Assembly (NCBI GenBank): GCA_029959195.1
Contig: CP114121.1
Span: forward strand, 310,001 to 374,000
Direction: 5' to 3'
DNA: 64,000 nt
From: Dictyophora rubrovolvata
Taxonomy: Eukaryota; Basidiomycota; Agaricomycetes; Phallales; Phallaceae
A program made the translations under genes and the position numbers. The notes under the pieces are model-generated. The model was not told the DNA's origin, did no database searches, and worked only from the letters and a program-made list of their open reading frames with translations. The stretch's first letter is position 1, and every line of letters begins with the position of its first letter. This document shows, piece after piece, positions 50,511-62,600 of the stretch.

Positions 50511-52616
50511 TCAATCATCCTCATCCCAATTTCCAGCCTGCTGAGGGATTTTTGGACCTCCAGCAGGTTTGCTCATGATGATGCTATCGACACCAAGCAC
50601 TGTCACCGCAGCCTCCGTCGCTAGCTTCAAAGCCCATGCTTTAGCAGCAAGCGAATCAACAATTCCAGCCTTGGTAGCCTGCAGGGTTTTGTCGCTATCC
50701 GAATCGACCTTGGATTATAAACAAACTTAATCAGACGCGTTCTATATAAGTACTTGATCGATTACCTCGATGTTAACACCCCAGCTGGCACTGTCCTTTT
50801 CTCCAGAATTATGTCTTGCCCAGATTTTACCCAGTACCTCGTTGCCCTCAGCACCGCCATAGGTATTTTCAGCTAGTGTCCTCGGGACTATTTCCAATGC
50901 GGTTGCGAATTTGCGGACAGCGTGTTGATTCAATCCTTTCAGACTTGCACCATATGATTCTACTCGACGGGCTAATTCCAGTTCAGTCGCTCCTGCACCT
51001 GGGACTAGTCGGCCGTCCTTGAGCAAAGCTTTGAGGACGTTGACACCGTCATCGATAGCACGTTCGAGGTCGTCCAAGGAATTTTGTGTTGCACCTCGCA
51101 GAACTATAGTCGATGTGCGTGTTCGTTCACCAGTGTCTTTTGTTCCGGCACGTTCTTCGTCTGAGAGTTGTCTAATAACCGTAACTCTATCGCCTCCAAT
51201 CTCTATACATTCTAATACATCGACATAGCCAGCTTCTTCCGGAGTTGGCGCCCCCATGCGTGCCAGCGGAGTAGCATTAGCCACTCTGCAGAGCCGACGT
51301 AAGTCGAATTTAGAAAGGACTTTTATGACACAGATAGACATTCTGTTGAGGTAATGTAAAGCCATGTCTCCGACGGACGAACCAGCGATGATAATCTTGA
51401 CACCTGAATCTGCGATTTCTTTAATGATCTATAGATAATAATTGATTTGGGTGTCTCTTCATGGAGAATAATGTATGGGGAATCACCTTTTCCATATGTT
51501 TTTCTTCATCTGTTGTGAAGTTTAACATTTCCTTGGCGTTTTTGAGGAGAACTGTCCCTTTTGTCTCTGTTTGAGCAATGTCCAAACCGCAAGTGAACAC
51601 GACGACCTTGGCCTTTGTGACTTTCTTAATCACGCCTGCAATTTTGTCAGAGGTCACCCAAGCCATGTCAGATGAACGGACAAGACCTTCTGGTTCTCGA
51701 GGAAATACCATGCCACGGACAACTCGACTTGATGATAGGCTACCTCCCAAAATTTTCACGACTCGTACGTTGTCTACATTGAAGTCTTTCGCCACGTATT
51801 CGGTCCCTTTTGATGTTTTTTTGATGGGTATCACAGATAGCGCAGCCTCCGCTACTAGCGGGGCCAGCAAGTCTTCAGAGCCATACTGCTTAGCAGCGAT
51901 GGCTGGTTTTAAGGCAGTCGTGAGTGTAGGCAACGTCAGCGGTATCGGAAGAGATGAGGTTGATAATGCTGGGAAAAATGTGAGGAATTGCGCAGTCAAG
52001 AAAAGGAGGGCATACTTTCGAGTTCGGCCAAGGCCTTGATGCATGCTAGTTCATACCCTTGGATGACTTCACTGGGATGCAAACCCATAACAAGGAGAGG
52101 AGCTGCCACCTTTAACAGCTCGCCCGCGAAAATAAGTGTGAGGTTCGAGGCGTCTCCCATCTTGGCAATTGATCATTAGAATTATAACTTGCCGTGTTAT
52201 GACGACATACCTCTGATTCTTGTGCTTGACTTGCCATCACTAGCAATTTAGCAGCAGGGTGTACAACTTCGATTTCTCGAAGGATTGTGGCAGCATCGGA
52301 CGTGACGAACATTTTTTGAAAATGGTTAATGATGAGTTTACTGCGACCTAAAAAGATATTCATCAGGAAACTGGGATATTGTCTAGACCAGTGACAGCTA
52401 TAATGATAATAATACCGTTGGGACCGAAACTTGTTTTGACTAGGTCTGTTAATTCTGCAACCGCTTCGATGTTCCTTAGAACCGCGTCTTCGAGTCCAGA
52501 TGCATGCTACAATAATGAAAATGTCCAGTTTCCACGAGCTTTGAATAAACTGGGCTTACTTTATAGCCTGGTTTGAATAACTGTAGATTGTTGGATTTTG
52601 GAACTTTGAGGGACAT
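50511..52616 (-). CDS. CCT8: Chaperonin CCT subunit theta (CCT8)
   Basis: Group II chaperonin subunit of the cytosolic TRiC/CCT ring that folds actin, tubulin and WD proteins. Start MSLKVPKSNNLQLFKPGYK, then HASGLEDAVLRNIEAV and TDLVKTSFGPNG (nucleotide site). Next KLIINHFQKMFVTSDAATILRE, MGDASNLTLIFAGELLKVA, the apical domain with ARKGMV-type loop read as VVRGMVFPREPEGL, KVVVFTCGLDIAQTETKGTVLL, ADSGVKIIIAGSSVGDMALHY, the LVPGAGATELELARRV motif, and NTYGGAEGNEVL. The C-terminus is GGPKIPQQAGNWDEDD. MSLKVPKS with a C-terminal acidic tail is typical of theta. Eight exons; 3' end 138 bp from NAA15, 5' end 106 bp from TAF4. Confidence 0.95.
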
Positions 52617-52722
52617 GGTGTATTTGGATTATTATTAGGGAAGGCTGACCTGACCGCTGGATTAATCGCCTGTGTTGTCACGCGTTTGGCGGAGTTTGAA
52701 TACCCACCACTGTGCCATTTGC
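52617..52722. promoter_or_regulatory. 106-bp bidirectional promoter CCT8/TAF4
   Basis: The only sequence between the start codons of the divergent CCT8 and TAF4 genes. No TATA box is obvious. It must hold both 5' leaders and core promoters. Confidence 0.55.
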
Positions 52723-54316
52723 ATGTCTGCCGCCTCCAAAAAGCAGCAACCAGCATCGACGCCGGTTGCAGCGGCTGCAGTTGCACAACCTGCCACTTTG
52801 ACCACGACGCCGGCTGCTCCCGCAGTCGCGTCGGTGACCGCCCCTGCGGCGACAACCGCGCAACCACAACATTACTACCCTCACCCGGGGTACATTTATA
52901 TATCTACTTTGGCGTTTATGGTGTTTCGCTCTGACGTGTTATAACTTGTTTTCTAGGGCAAACTATTATTCTCATTACAGTTATGCCAGTTATCATCCCT
53001 CGACATGGGCTTCACATTTGCAAGCTCAAGGACGGACAATGGCGGCAACTTCAACAACTCCTGGTGTTGCAACCCCGAGCTCGGTCGGGACACCTCAGCA
53101 CCAAGCTTACTATCAGACTATTCCGCCTGTTCCTCAACCCGCGACACCTATTCCGTTAGCCGCTAACCATTCCACCGCCAGCACAAACAACACCGCCACC
53201 ACTGCGAACGCGACTTCGTCCCAGTCTCAAACACAGACACAGTCGCAATCGCAGCTTGATACATCAGATATTGCCACTTTGAATGATGCACTAGGATCTG
53301 CTGGTGTAGATTTACGTGCTGAAGAAGAGAACCTGAGGCCATCGCACGTAGGTGGTGGTGGTGGTGGTGGTGGTGGTGGTGGTGGCAAGACTGTTGCTTC
53401 CACTGCAACCGGCACGGGCCGAGGGCGGGGCAGGAAGCAAGGAAAGAAAGTAGCATTCGAGCAAACGCATCTAGGAGCACGTATGAAAGGTGTTGCGTCC
53501 AAATATGGATTAGGTTCTGGTAGTAGCTCGACGACGTCCTCGGCATCCGGTGGTATTACGGAGGATTCGATTGTATATATAACTCTCGCACTGCGTGCAC
53601 GGCTTACGACTCTTGTTGAAGCGATGGTTGCAGCGGCTGCCCATCGGGAAGAAACTGGGTATAATCGCCCTGCAGGACTATACCCTGACGGCACGCCAAT
53701 GTGGTCTCAGACTGTTCGACGAGATGTGGCGAAACAGTTGGCGGTGATTGAAAAGGTGGAAAGAGAAGAAGAGCTTTCTGCACGACGAGAACGAAAAGCT
53801 CGGGAGACGTATGGGTCGTCAGGAGTAGGTACTGGAGGAGTTTTGAGTGCCAGCGTATTACCTAGCTTGGACGATGCGCTGCAAATGGATACAACAGAGG
53901 ACGAGCCGAAGAAGAAGAAGAAGAAGCCCGATGGGCCGGGGGTTACTGCAAAGAACATGACAGAGGACATGAAAAAGAAACTGAGCAATGCTGTTGCTTC
54001 ACAAGCGGCCGGTTTAGGAACTGGTAAATATGCGTGGATGAATGCTGGAGCATCAGCTGCTACAATTCCTAAGAAACCTGCTGCTTCTAGTTCAAGTGGT
54101 GCTGCCTCGGCTACACCCGCTGGTGGTGGTACGACGACGACGGCAACGACAGCTTCGGGCTGGAGCCGTCCTTTTCAGTCTTCAAAAAAGAAGGAAGAAC
54201 CCACTACACCTGACGAAGACAAGCGACAGGCTATTACACTTCGTGACGCCATTTTCGTGATTGAACGCGAGAGAGGTCATGGTGGAGGACGTGGTTCTGC
54301 TAGAGGATGGACTTGA
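52723..54316 (+). CDS. TAF4: TFIID subunit TAF4
   Basis: Core TFIID subunit that pairs with TAF12 by a histone-fold-like motif. Exon 1 starts MSAASKKQQPASTP and is Ala/Thr/Pro-rich; one intron (about 52893-52957) precedes a single long exon. The N-terminal half is low in complexity (QSQTQTQSQSQ, twelve glycines at 53351-53386). The conserved C-terminal domain covers ITEDSIVYITLALRARLTTLVEAMVAAA, MWSQTVRRDVAKQLAVIEK and the terminal block RQAITLRDAIFVIERERGHGGGRGSARGW, which is diagnostic for fungal TAF4. A lysine run (KKKKKK) may aid nuclear import. Intact. Confidence 0.9.
53351..53386 (+). repeat. (GGT)n trinucleotide microsatellite in TAF4
   Basis: Eleven GGT units plus GGC encode an uninterrupted run of twelve glycines. 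Codon uniformity points to recent slippage. Confidence 0.9.
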
Positions 54317-54599
54317 AATAAATAAAAAAACCTTTTGTATTTTAATTGTTCCGTGTGTATGTGTGATTCAACTTCAATGTCAGCAATATTTTACGAATCG
54401 ATTTAGGCAGTGGCAATAGACCATCAGAATTTGATTGACTGGACACAGCCATCCGGAGAGATTAACAAGTGCCAATAAATTTCGAGTAAGTATGGATCTA
54501 CGAGCAGCTTCTGAAGTGAACAAGTGATCAAGGATGCGTTGTTTAGCCTGAATAGCTCGGACCAGATAAAAAGGTCAACCCTCTCTCACATCCGCCAGT

Positions 54600-54696
54600 G
54601 GCCTGATGGTCTAGTAGCATGATTCTTCCTTCGGGTTAACCCGTGTGCTTACACACTCTATGGAAGAGGTCCCGGGTTCAATTCCCGGTCAGGCCC
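54600..54696 (+). tRNA. tRNA-Pro(CGG) with intron
   Basis: Acceptor arms GGCCTGA (54600-54606) and TCAGGCC (54689-54695) pair fully. A-box-like TGGTCTAGTAGCATG, anticodon stem CTTCC (54625-54629) with GGAAG (54662-54666), anticodon CGG at 54632-54634, and T arm CCGGGTTCAATTCCCGG. About 25 nt (near 54636-54660) sit one base 3' of the anticodon, the canonical place for a nuclear tRNA intron. CCA is not encoded. Confidence 0.93.
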
Positions 54697-54698
54697 TA

Positions 54699-54704
54699 TT
54701 TTTT
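54699..54704 (+). terminator. Pol III T-run after tRNA-Pro
   Basis: Six T residues starting two bases after the discriminator region. Confidence 0.75.
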
Positions 54705-55108
54705 GCTTTCTGCCTCAACTACATTTCTCACTGACCCATAACTTCACCTTTAACCCCTACCCAAGCCCTTGTCAATGGATCGTATCAGTGGTGAAGTCGA
54801 ATGAAAGACGACATGTATATCTTCTATAACATTGACTTATGAAATGATGGTACCTCTGCGGTGTTGGTATATGAAATGATAGCCAGTAGTCCAGTGCCAA
54901 ACGAAAAATTGAAACGAAAATGAGAGTCAAGCAATGTATGAACTTTTTCTACCCCAATTTTGATGGGGAAATAGTTATGAAAAAAAAAAGTGAGAGTGGC
55001 AGAGTAGTGAAAACCAAAAGAAGAAAAAAAAAAAAGAACGTAAAACCACGTAAGAAAAAAAAAAGTCAAAACATGGATAATAACATGTCAAACAAAGAGT
55101 CCATCATC
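54705..55108. other. Intergenic, A-rich tracts
   Basis: Several poly-A runs (54980-55065); no gene seen. Confidence 0.5.
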
Positions 55109-57958
55109 TCACTGTTTCCTCCCGAAGAAGCTCCCTAGTCCAAGCTTATTCTTCCGTTTTGTTCCATTCGGTAGAGTCTGCACCCCGGTAACGGAGCCAA
55201 CAGCTAAAGAATGACGGCTTTTAGTCGACATGATAGGGTTCCCAAATTCATCGTAAGCATATTGCCCTATACCAGGTATGCTCGCTCGGCCAGCCCCAAC
55301 AGGCAAGCTGGGCCGGGAGATAAGACCGTTGAAACTCTGTCGTCGAATAGGCTCTTCGTATCTGACCCCCGACGATGGAAATCCCTCTAGATAGGACCGT
55401 TGTTGATGATGCTGTTGATGCTGTAATTGTTGTGATTGCAATGCCAGTGGAAGGGTAGCTCTCGACGACATAATGCTTCTCGGTGTTGTAGATGATGCCA
55501 CGATCGAGTTGGGTGTAGTTACAAATGGAATGGCGGTGGAAACACTGGTAGGAACGGCAGAGTTGTCAGGTTCCTCATCAGTAGGCAACGGGGGAAGACT
55601 CTTGTCCACGCTAAAGGTGCGTACTAAACCAGGAAACGTCGACGTGGAGTTGAAATTTGTAGGTAGTGTAGATATTACTAAGGGAGGAGGGAGAGGAAGG
55701 GATGATGAGAATTAAAGATTTATAGGACGGAGCGGGGGAAAATTATTACCATTTTGCGAAAGTGACCGAACACGGGCAGGATTGTTGTTAATATCGAACT
55801 TGCGCCTGTGGTCAAGAAACTCGTCATCACCAACAGCAACGACAACGTCAGGCAACCCATCTCGATTCGATGAACGAACGTCTGTGGGCGATGGTAGCGC
55901 GCTGCTTTGATCACTGGGTGAGCTAAGGTTCGCTATTTGATTTCGCGCTGACGCGGTCTTAGAGGACGTGGGAGTGGTGACGGTTGTAGGATGACTCGTA
56001 TTCGATAATGACAGACTAGGCATGGAAGCATGTCTGTTATTATTCCTCGCAAGGGTAGGGGACCGCTCTGACTGCATACTTCCCCTGTTAACGAGATACG
56101 ATAGCGGTGGTGGTGGAGCGAGAGGTTCTTCATCCAAATCATGTCGATGCGACTGTGCTACAGGTTCATTCGACTTTACAGACCCACCACTCAGCATCCG
56201 CCAGAACTTTCCTAATCCGCGTTTTTTCTTCGGACCATCACTCACGTCTGTTGCATTATCGAGACTTCGACGCGCATCCGCATAAGGCCATGGAGTGCCC
56301 TCTTTTAGGGATGAGGGTTTGCTCCCGATATCAACATGAGGAATGTGAACGTGATGTTTGTCCTGATCCAATCCAAGACTGTTTAAAAAAAAATGAGTCA
56401 ACTTCCCCTCACAATTTAAAACAAACTTACTGCATATCCATCATACTTCCACTTTGCGCAAGGCTAACATTACTTCCAAAGTACCCACTCCATTGGCGTA
56501 AACCAAAGAATCGCTTTCTAGGGCTAGGGCTGACGGATGTCAAACTAGTTTGAGATGAAAAACCCGGAGGAACATCGGGGGCCATCGAAGCGGGTCGGGC
56601 GGCGGACGGAGACGTTTGGTGTTGCCAGTTGGAAGATGTGTTGGGCATATACATGGACTGGACGTTTCGTATGACAGAGGCATTGGGTGGAGGCATCGGG
56701 ACAGATGTATTGCTGCCATATACAGCCTGAGCACGAGGTGAAGGAGACCCTCCTCCTTCTCCACCAGCACCGTTCAAGCTGTAGAAATGAACTGCGTCTC
56801 TGTGAGGATCGACCTGGGAGAGGCTATCGCGAGACGCTTTGCGAGACTTGCGTGTTCTTGATTCCTTTACAGAGGACTGAGAAGTATCTCGTCTTGGCAT
56901 ACCATTTTTGGAGTCATCTAATGGGGACGCGCTGATCGGACTGCGAGTCTTGCCGTTGTTACCAGGAGTAAAGCTGCTGTCTGGAGGTACGAAGTCGTAT
57001 GGCGACCGACATAAATCATGATATGATTCCCGCATTTTTTCGTCGAGTTGACGAGCCTCTTGTAATGCCTGGATGCGTGCCTTGTTCTCGGCGGCCAAGA
57101 TAGCGTTTTGGGCATCAATATAGGCCAACAACGAGTGCTGCTTCGAGGTTGGTTCCGGAGGATTCTAATCAAAAAAGTATTTGTATGAGAATATATGTTT
57201 GTGTCAAAAAAAAAAAAAAAAAGAATCCAGCGTACAAGGTTAAGCCAGGCGACCACATTCGCTTCAGTAAGTTTGGTACCTCGAGCACGAGCACGAGCAC
57301 GGGAACAGCTTGCAGAAGAACTTGTACCCGATGAGGTACTGGGATGTAAATTTCGTTCACGTTCTTCTTCTTCTTCTCGTCTGCAGAGTTCGTGATACCA
57401 AACATCGCTTTCTCTCTCCCATATACCGGGGGAGGTGACATCCACGTCAGCCATGTCTTCGTCGCGCATCATACATTCTAGACATACTTCACGTGGTGCA
57501 CCGAGGGTCTGAGGAGTAGGAGGAGGATTGGTGAGAGGTTGGATAGAGACGGCGGAGACCTGGGCAGCAGGAGATGGTAGCATCCTAGGGGGCGAGGGTG
57601 CGGCCGGATTATTGGTGGAATTTGGGCTGGAAACAGCTGCAGGAGGAACGGCATTGGGAGATGGGTTACCTAATGGTTGTTGGTGTTTGGTCATGTAAAG
57701 TTTATGGGAAGAAGCATTCTGCATATTAGGGTATGGGGCACTAGCCGAACGGATTGGGATATTATTGTTATTATTGGAACCATGCTGCAGTTGCTGTTGG
57801 AGATATACATTAGACGAGAAATGAGAATCGTTGTTGTTGCCAGTTGACGTTGGACGATCACTGGGCAGTCGATAAGACTTGAATGATCCGAGATGGATGG
57901 TTGGGACGACGAATTCTGTAGCGAGTTGGGTCGTCATTGTTGTCATTGCTGTTTCCAT
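55109..57958 (-). CDS. Large disordered protein of unknown function
   Basis: Roughly 880 residues on four exons whose joins keep frame: 57958 to about 57240, about 57165-56432, about 56390-55752, about 55688-55109. The N-terminal half is Asn/Ser/Pro-rich but contains one ordered-looking block, APREVCLECMMRDEDMADVDVT-type (CxxC, acidic), then SPGIWERESDVWYHELCRREEEEERER. The second exon opens with a helix LLAYIDAQNAILAAENKARIQALQEARQLDEKMRES. The rest is Ser/Pro-rich with basic patches (KKKRGLGKFWRML, PRKRFFGLRQW) and a basic C-terminus KRKNKLGLGSFFGRKQ. I believe the CxxC/acidic block is conserved in basidiomycete hypothetical proteins, but I know no function. Intron 1 carries an 18-T tract before its 3' site. 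Confidence 0.7.
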
Positions 57959-59602
57959 CTACCTGGAAGGGGGGGAAAAACAAGTACAAAGAAGATTTTG
58001 GGCCTTGTTGAAGGGAGCGGCCGAAAGGACGGGAAGGGGAGGGAGGGGACGAATAAGCAAGTAAGGGGGGAGCGGGGACACAAGACCCAGCTTACATCAT
58101 CTATCGGAGTTTGAACCTAAGTGTAAGCGGTTGTTCTTGGCCATACATGTTTCAAGCCAAATCCAAGCTGCAGTTACTAGAGTACTAAGGCCTAGCAGTT
58201 TAGCACCAAGACTCTTAGAGATCTAATTTTCCATCGAGTCTATGAGCTCATTGCCAAACAGACACATATGCATACTAGGGTTTATAAGATACGTATATAT
58301 ATTGAGGCGCTGAGGTTACTATCTAACTACAGCCTAACCGTACTAGGGTATTCAAACATTCGCACCTGGAAAGCCCGAATTCCGGCGCCCTGCTACGCCT
58401 CACCTCGAACACTATTTGCCATATTTGCCATGTTCTATCAACCGCAAATAGATAGGGACCGTTGAACATCCGTTATTCGATTGATTCATGTATGTGCCTA
58501 TTCCGAAAGAAGCCGCAGAAGAAGAGAGGAGATGGGGAAGTAATGAAACACCACGAATGACGATTGCCAGATTTAAATTGAATTGAATTGAGATAATATA
58601 CCACATAGGCTTGTTTTTCCCAGATGGATCGTGATAGGCTTCGGGGTTACATCGACTGAATTGATTGAGGCTTGCAGGTGATGTATTCATAATACGTGAT
58701 ATCAATTCATACATGACGAGACGAATTTAACTTCACACGGAAGCTATATATGTAGAAGGGGTCATGTCAATTGTGGCTCTGCTGTTGTGTACCCATCTTT
58801 GACCACCCAGCCAAATTTCGTTTGGCCTAGGTGGAGAAGATCACCGGAATTACAAAATATGCTCGATTGCCGACGCGCAAGGCTTATTTTATGGCTTCTA
58901 GCCAGCAAATGGTTGGAGTTTCGGGACATGTAAGTATTCATAGGCATGTATAGACATGTATGCATATCGCCGCAATGATCACTGGACTGATGTGGAATGA
59001 TAGATGATGACGGCTGACTCCACAGGCATCGGCATCGGAGAGTGAAATATATGCTGCTTGAATTGAATCTGTCAGACCGAGGGTCGAATGCTGTCGCCCC
59101 CGCTAAGCTTCTCAGACCATATTCTTCCTTCCTCCGCTCAAGAGCCCTCTAGATGATTTACACCATCAAACGCTAACTCTATGGCCTTGAGGCTGGGTAT
59201 ATGCCTGTATATGCATGTCCAAGTGATGTGATAATTGAGTTCAGACGCCGCATCTCAGACAAGAAGCTGGTTTACCTAATGTTCATTATTACATTGTCGG
59301 GACAGATGTGCACATTAAATTGCCTTTTACTGCCACCCCCCCTCCTCCTCGACAGCAAGCGCCGGGGTCCATTTGTACGGATCACTGCTCACACACATAC
59401 ACCCCCGCCTCCCGACCTTATAAAGGCATTCCCTTGCCTCCGCGTCTCCCTGCCCCGACACTTCCCCCATTTCTCTCCCTCTCCTTCTTTCTCTCCCTCT
59501 TTCTCTCCCCCTCTCTCTCTGGTCTCCTCCTTCATCGTCGCGTACGGCAGCGACAACGACAGCAACAGGTATTCTCCTCGCCGTACTACTACATACATCT
59601 CA
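57959..59602. other. Divergent intergenic region before the Mei2-like gene
   Basis: 1.6 kb with no supported gene. The last 190 bp hold a TATAAAG and a long pyrimidine tract, listed separately. Confidence 0.5.
59419..59530 (+). promoter_or_regulatory. TATA box and CT-rich tract of the Mei2-like gene
   Basis: TATAAA at 59419-59424 is followed by a long pyrimidine tract (about 59455-59530), a layout common near transcription starts in filamentous fungi. The start codon lies about 75-120 bp further on. Confidence 0.5.
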
Positions 59603-62600
59603 ATGTCCACTGTCGTAAGTGTTATCACATACATACATACATCTACTCAATGTCCGCTCAATTTCCCAAACAGATTCTCCCCAAAGATCTTTGGCCAGCA
59701 AGCAGTAATTCCGCCTATTCTCTCCACAGTGTCTCCGGCGTCCATTTTTCGCCAGCTCAAGCCCAAAAATCATCGCTGGATTCCTTCGACGTCAACTCTC
59801 CCTCCCCCACCACAAAATCCACCCTCCCTCTAACCCCCCCTCTAACCCCGTCCTCAGTCAGAGCAACCACAATCACAGCCACTGACTCAAACTCTTTCTC
59901 TAATCCCATCACGGACGGCGCTCCAAACCCTCGTCAATACTGGGATCGCGGCACCACAGCAGTCGCGCCATCATCCTATCATGACTCCTGTTTATCTGCT
60001 ATCAGTGCCGTTTCGTCCCAAGACAACTCGCTTCCTTCGCCTACCTCTCCCATCAATATGAAGCTCATGACGCACCACCAGGAACAGCATATCATTAGTC
60101 GTTTCGTAGTTGTATGCGTCGTTTCTCTTTTCCGCGTGAATTTGTCTCATCATATTCAAATTCATTTGCTTAGGTATCAGGCATCCCAAAAGCTACAGGC
60201 CCTCAGTCTCTTAAACAGACGTTCATGGTGAATTTCTTCCATTTACGCGTTAGCTACCCATCAAATTTATTAAGCACTACTGGTTTATAGGCTTGCGGGG
60301 AATTGAAAGGCATTTTCATTCGTTTTCACAAAGATCATGGTGTTGTAAGGGAGTTGTTATTAATCCACGTGCAGGATTTGTCAATCTCATTTTATTAGAT
60401 AATTTTGGCGTTTTTTGATTTACGACACGCTGTCCGAGCCCATCGTCAAATCAACACCTCCCCGCTTTTAAATGGCATTCGCCTAACTGCTCATTACATC
60501 TCCCCTACGGACCTTCGTGCAGTAAGTCCTCAAAACCATTCGAGGGCATATATCATTCAAGTGTGTCTTTAGTGGACTGGGGAATCTAATTTTGTGAGCC
60601 AAAACGATGGTGAACTTGTAATCGCCACGTCTTTGGCAGGTCGAGATATCAATTTTAACTCCCTTGCCTTGCAAAGTGTTCTTGCTTCATTTGGGGACCT
60701 TCACTTCTTCCGCTGCGCATCTATACAAAAACATGTATGCGACGTTATACTCTCATCCGTCCTAATAAAAGTACTGACGGATGTTCATTTTCGATCATTA
60801 GTCTTTTCATGCGGAATATTACGATGCTCGTGATGCATCCAGTGCCATGAATGCGCTTAATGGACACACAGTTCACAGCGCTCGTCTCCATATCAGCTTC
60901 CAGGACTCTGCAAATTCCCCAGCAACTGCTGCTTCTGCTGTCAACGCGGCTACTATGAGGACAGAATCACGTGTCTTTGCTCTCCCTTCTAAATCTGATA
61001 TTCAGCCACACGAAGCACCAGCAGGTATTCCATTTCCTTCTAAGGAATCTCCTTCCGACGAAGCAGATGGCCAATCTCCTCAAAATCGCTCTCCATTTCC
61101 TTTGAATCGGCCAGCTCTTCATCATTCCATATCGGAGCAAAATCTTCGTGGTAGACAAAGGTCTCGTTCGGCATCAGCCTCTCCAAGTTCTCCTCGCCAG
61201 CAACAGTCTAGTTTGTCGTCATCATACGATCACTTCAGCGACAACGACAATGCTGTTCAAGGGATGTCTATATCTGGTCACCCTCGCGTTCGTACGCCAC
61301 CTCAACACGTGCATGGGCGTCGTATTTCCAATATTTATCACTTCGACTCTGTAGGAAGAACAATGCTGGAACTGCCGCCTACTGCGCCACCCCGTCCGCG
61401 CTCGATTTCGGTGTCAAGTGAAACGGACAGTCCGGTAGCCGGTCGTCTAGCGATTCTTCTTCCAACAAGCCCCATGGCGAATATAAAGTCAGAGGTGACC
61501 ACCGTCCCCGATGTCAAATCAGCCATCTACGATTACCCTCTAGATGGCATGTCCACTCACCAGTGGCCGCTCATGCCCGAGTCTCTTGCCACAACTCCAG
61601 CTGTCGCAGTATCATTACCGCAGTCCCAGCCGCAGTTGCGTCCTCCTGCTTTGAAACTTCAAATTCCTCGACGACATTTTACTTCTCGCCAACGCAATGG
61701 AGTTAATGGTACTCTCGGGCTGGACGTATCTGGAGAAAAAGACAAGGAAAGAGACCCCCAACCCGAACGTAATAAGATTGATATTGGAAAAATTGAACGA
61801 GGAGAAGAAACTAGAACTACTGTACGTGTAAAATTCTCCGCTACCAGTTTCAAGGCCCTGTTTGAGGTTCATATGCTAGGTCATGATTAAAAATATTCCG
61901 AATAAAATGACAGATCGCAACTTAATTGACTTTATAAACGAAGTTTGTCCCCGTGCAATTGACTTTTTGTATTTGAGAATGTATGTAAACCCATTATTTT
62001 TTTTTGCTGGTATCGTTGGGCTGATAAGCAACAGGGATTTTACTAATGGTTGTAATGTTGGATACGGTGCGTCCTTCAAACCCCGATACCTTCAAAACTA
62101 TATTTATTCATATTATTAGCTTTTGTTAATTTTATCCATGTTGAAGACTTGCTTCACTTTGCGAAAATCAAACTCGGTACTAAATGGCAAGTTTGTTTGT
62201 CGATTAATTTTTCAGTTCTTTGCTTGAACTCTTTAAAAGGAACCTTTTTTCATCTGAAAAGGTTTTAGGAATGAGTTATGCTAATTGTGCGTATTTTTAT
62301 TTTTTAATTCTGAGTGACCTATGTGCTAATATTGTAATTTTGGCTCCAGATCAGTAAGTCCAATGCATAACGTCAAAAAGGTTTTTTTTTTTGATATGTA
62401 TGCTCTAAATTTTAGGGGTAAAGAGGCCCTCATTGATAAGTTCCGATCCAGCTCAATTGTAAGTCCTCACTCTGCTGTTTTTCGTTTATACGGTAGCTCA
62501 GACTCATGTAGATGGACCAACGTGAGGCTTGGCGACCGAAATTATTTTATTCCTCCGGACGTAACCAAGGACTTCCGGAAGAATTTCCTGCACCTACTCA

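Noticed and set aside
53163-53694. Histidine-rich and proline-rich minus-strand frames
   Set aside because: They are the antisense of the GGT repeat and TAF4 coding sequence.
57208-57224. Poly-A run on the plus strand read as a retroposed tail
   Set aside because: It is the poly-T tract of the first intron of the minus-strand gene, with no target-site duplication or retroposed sequence next to it.
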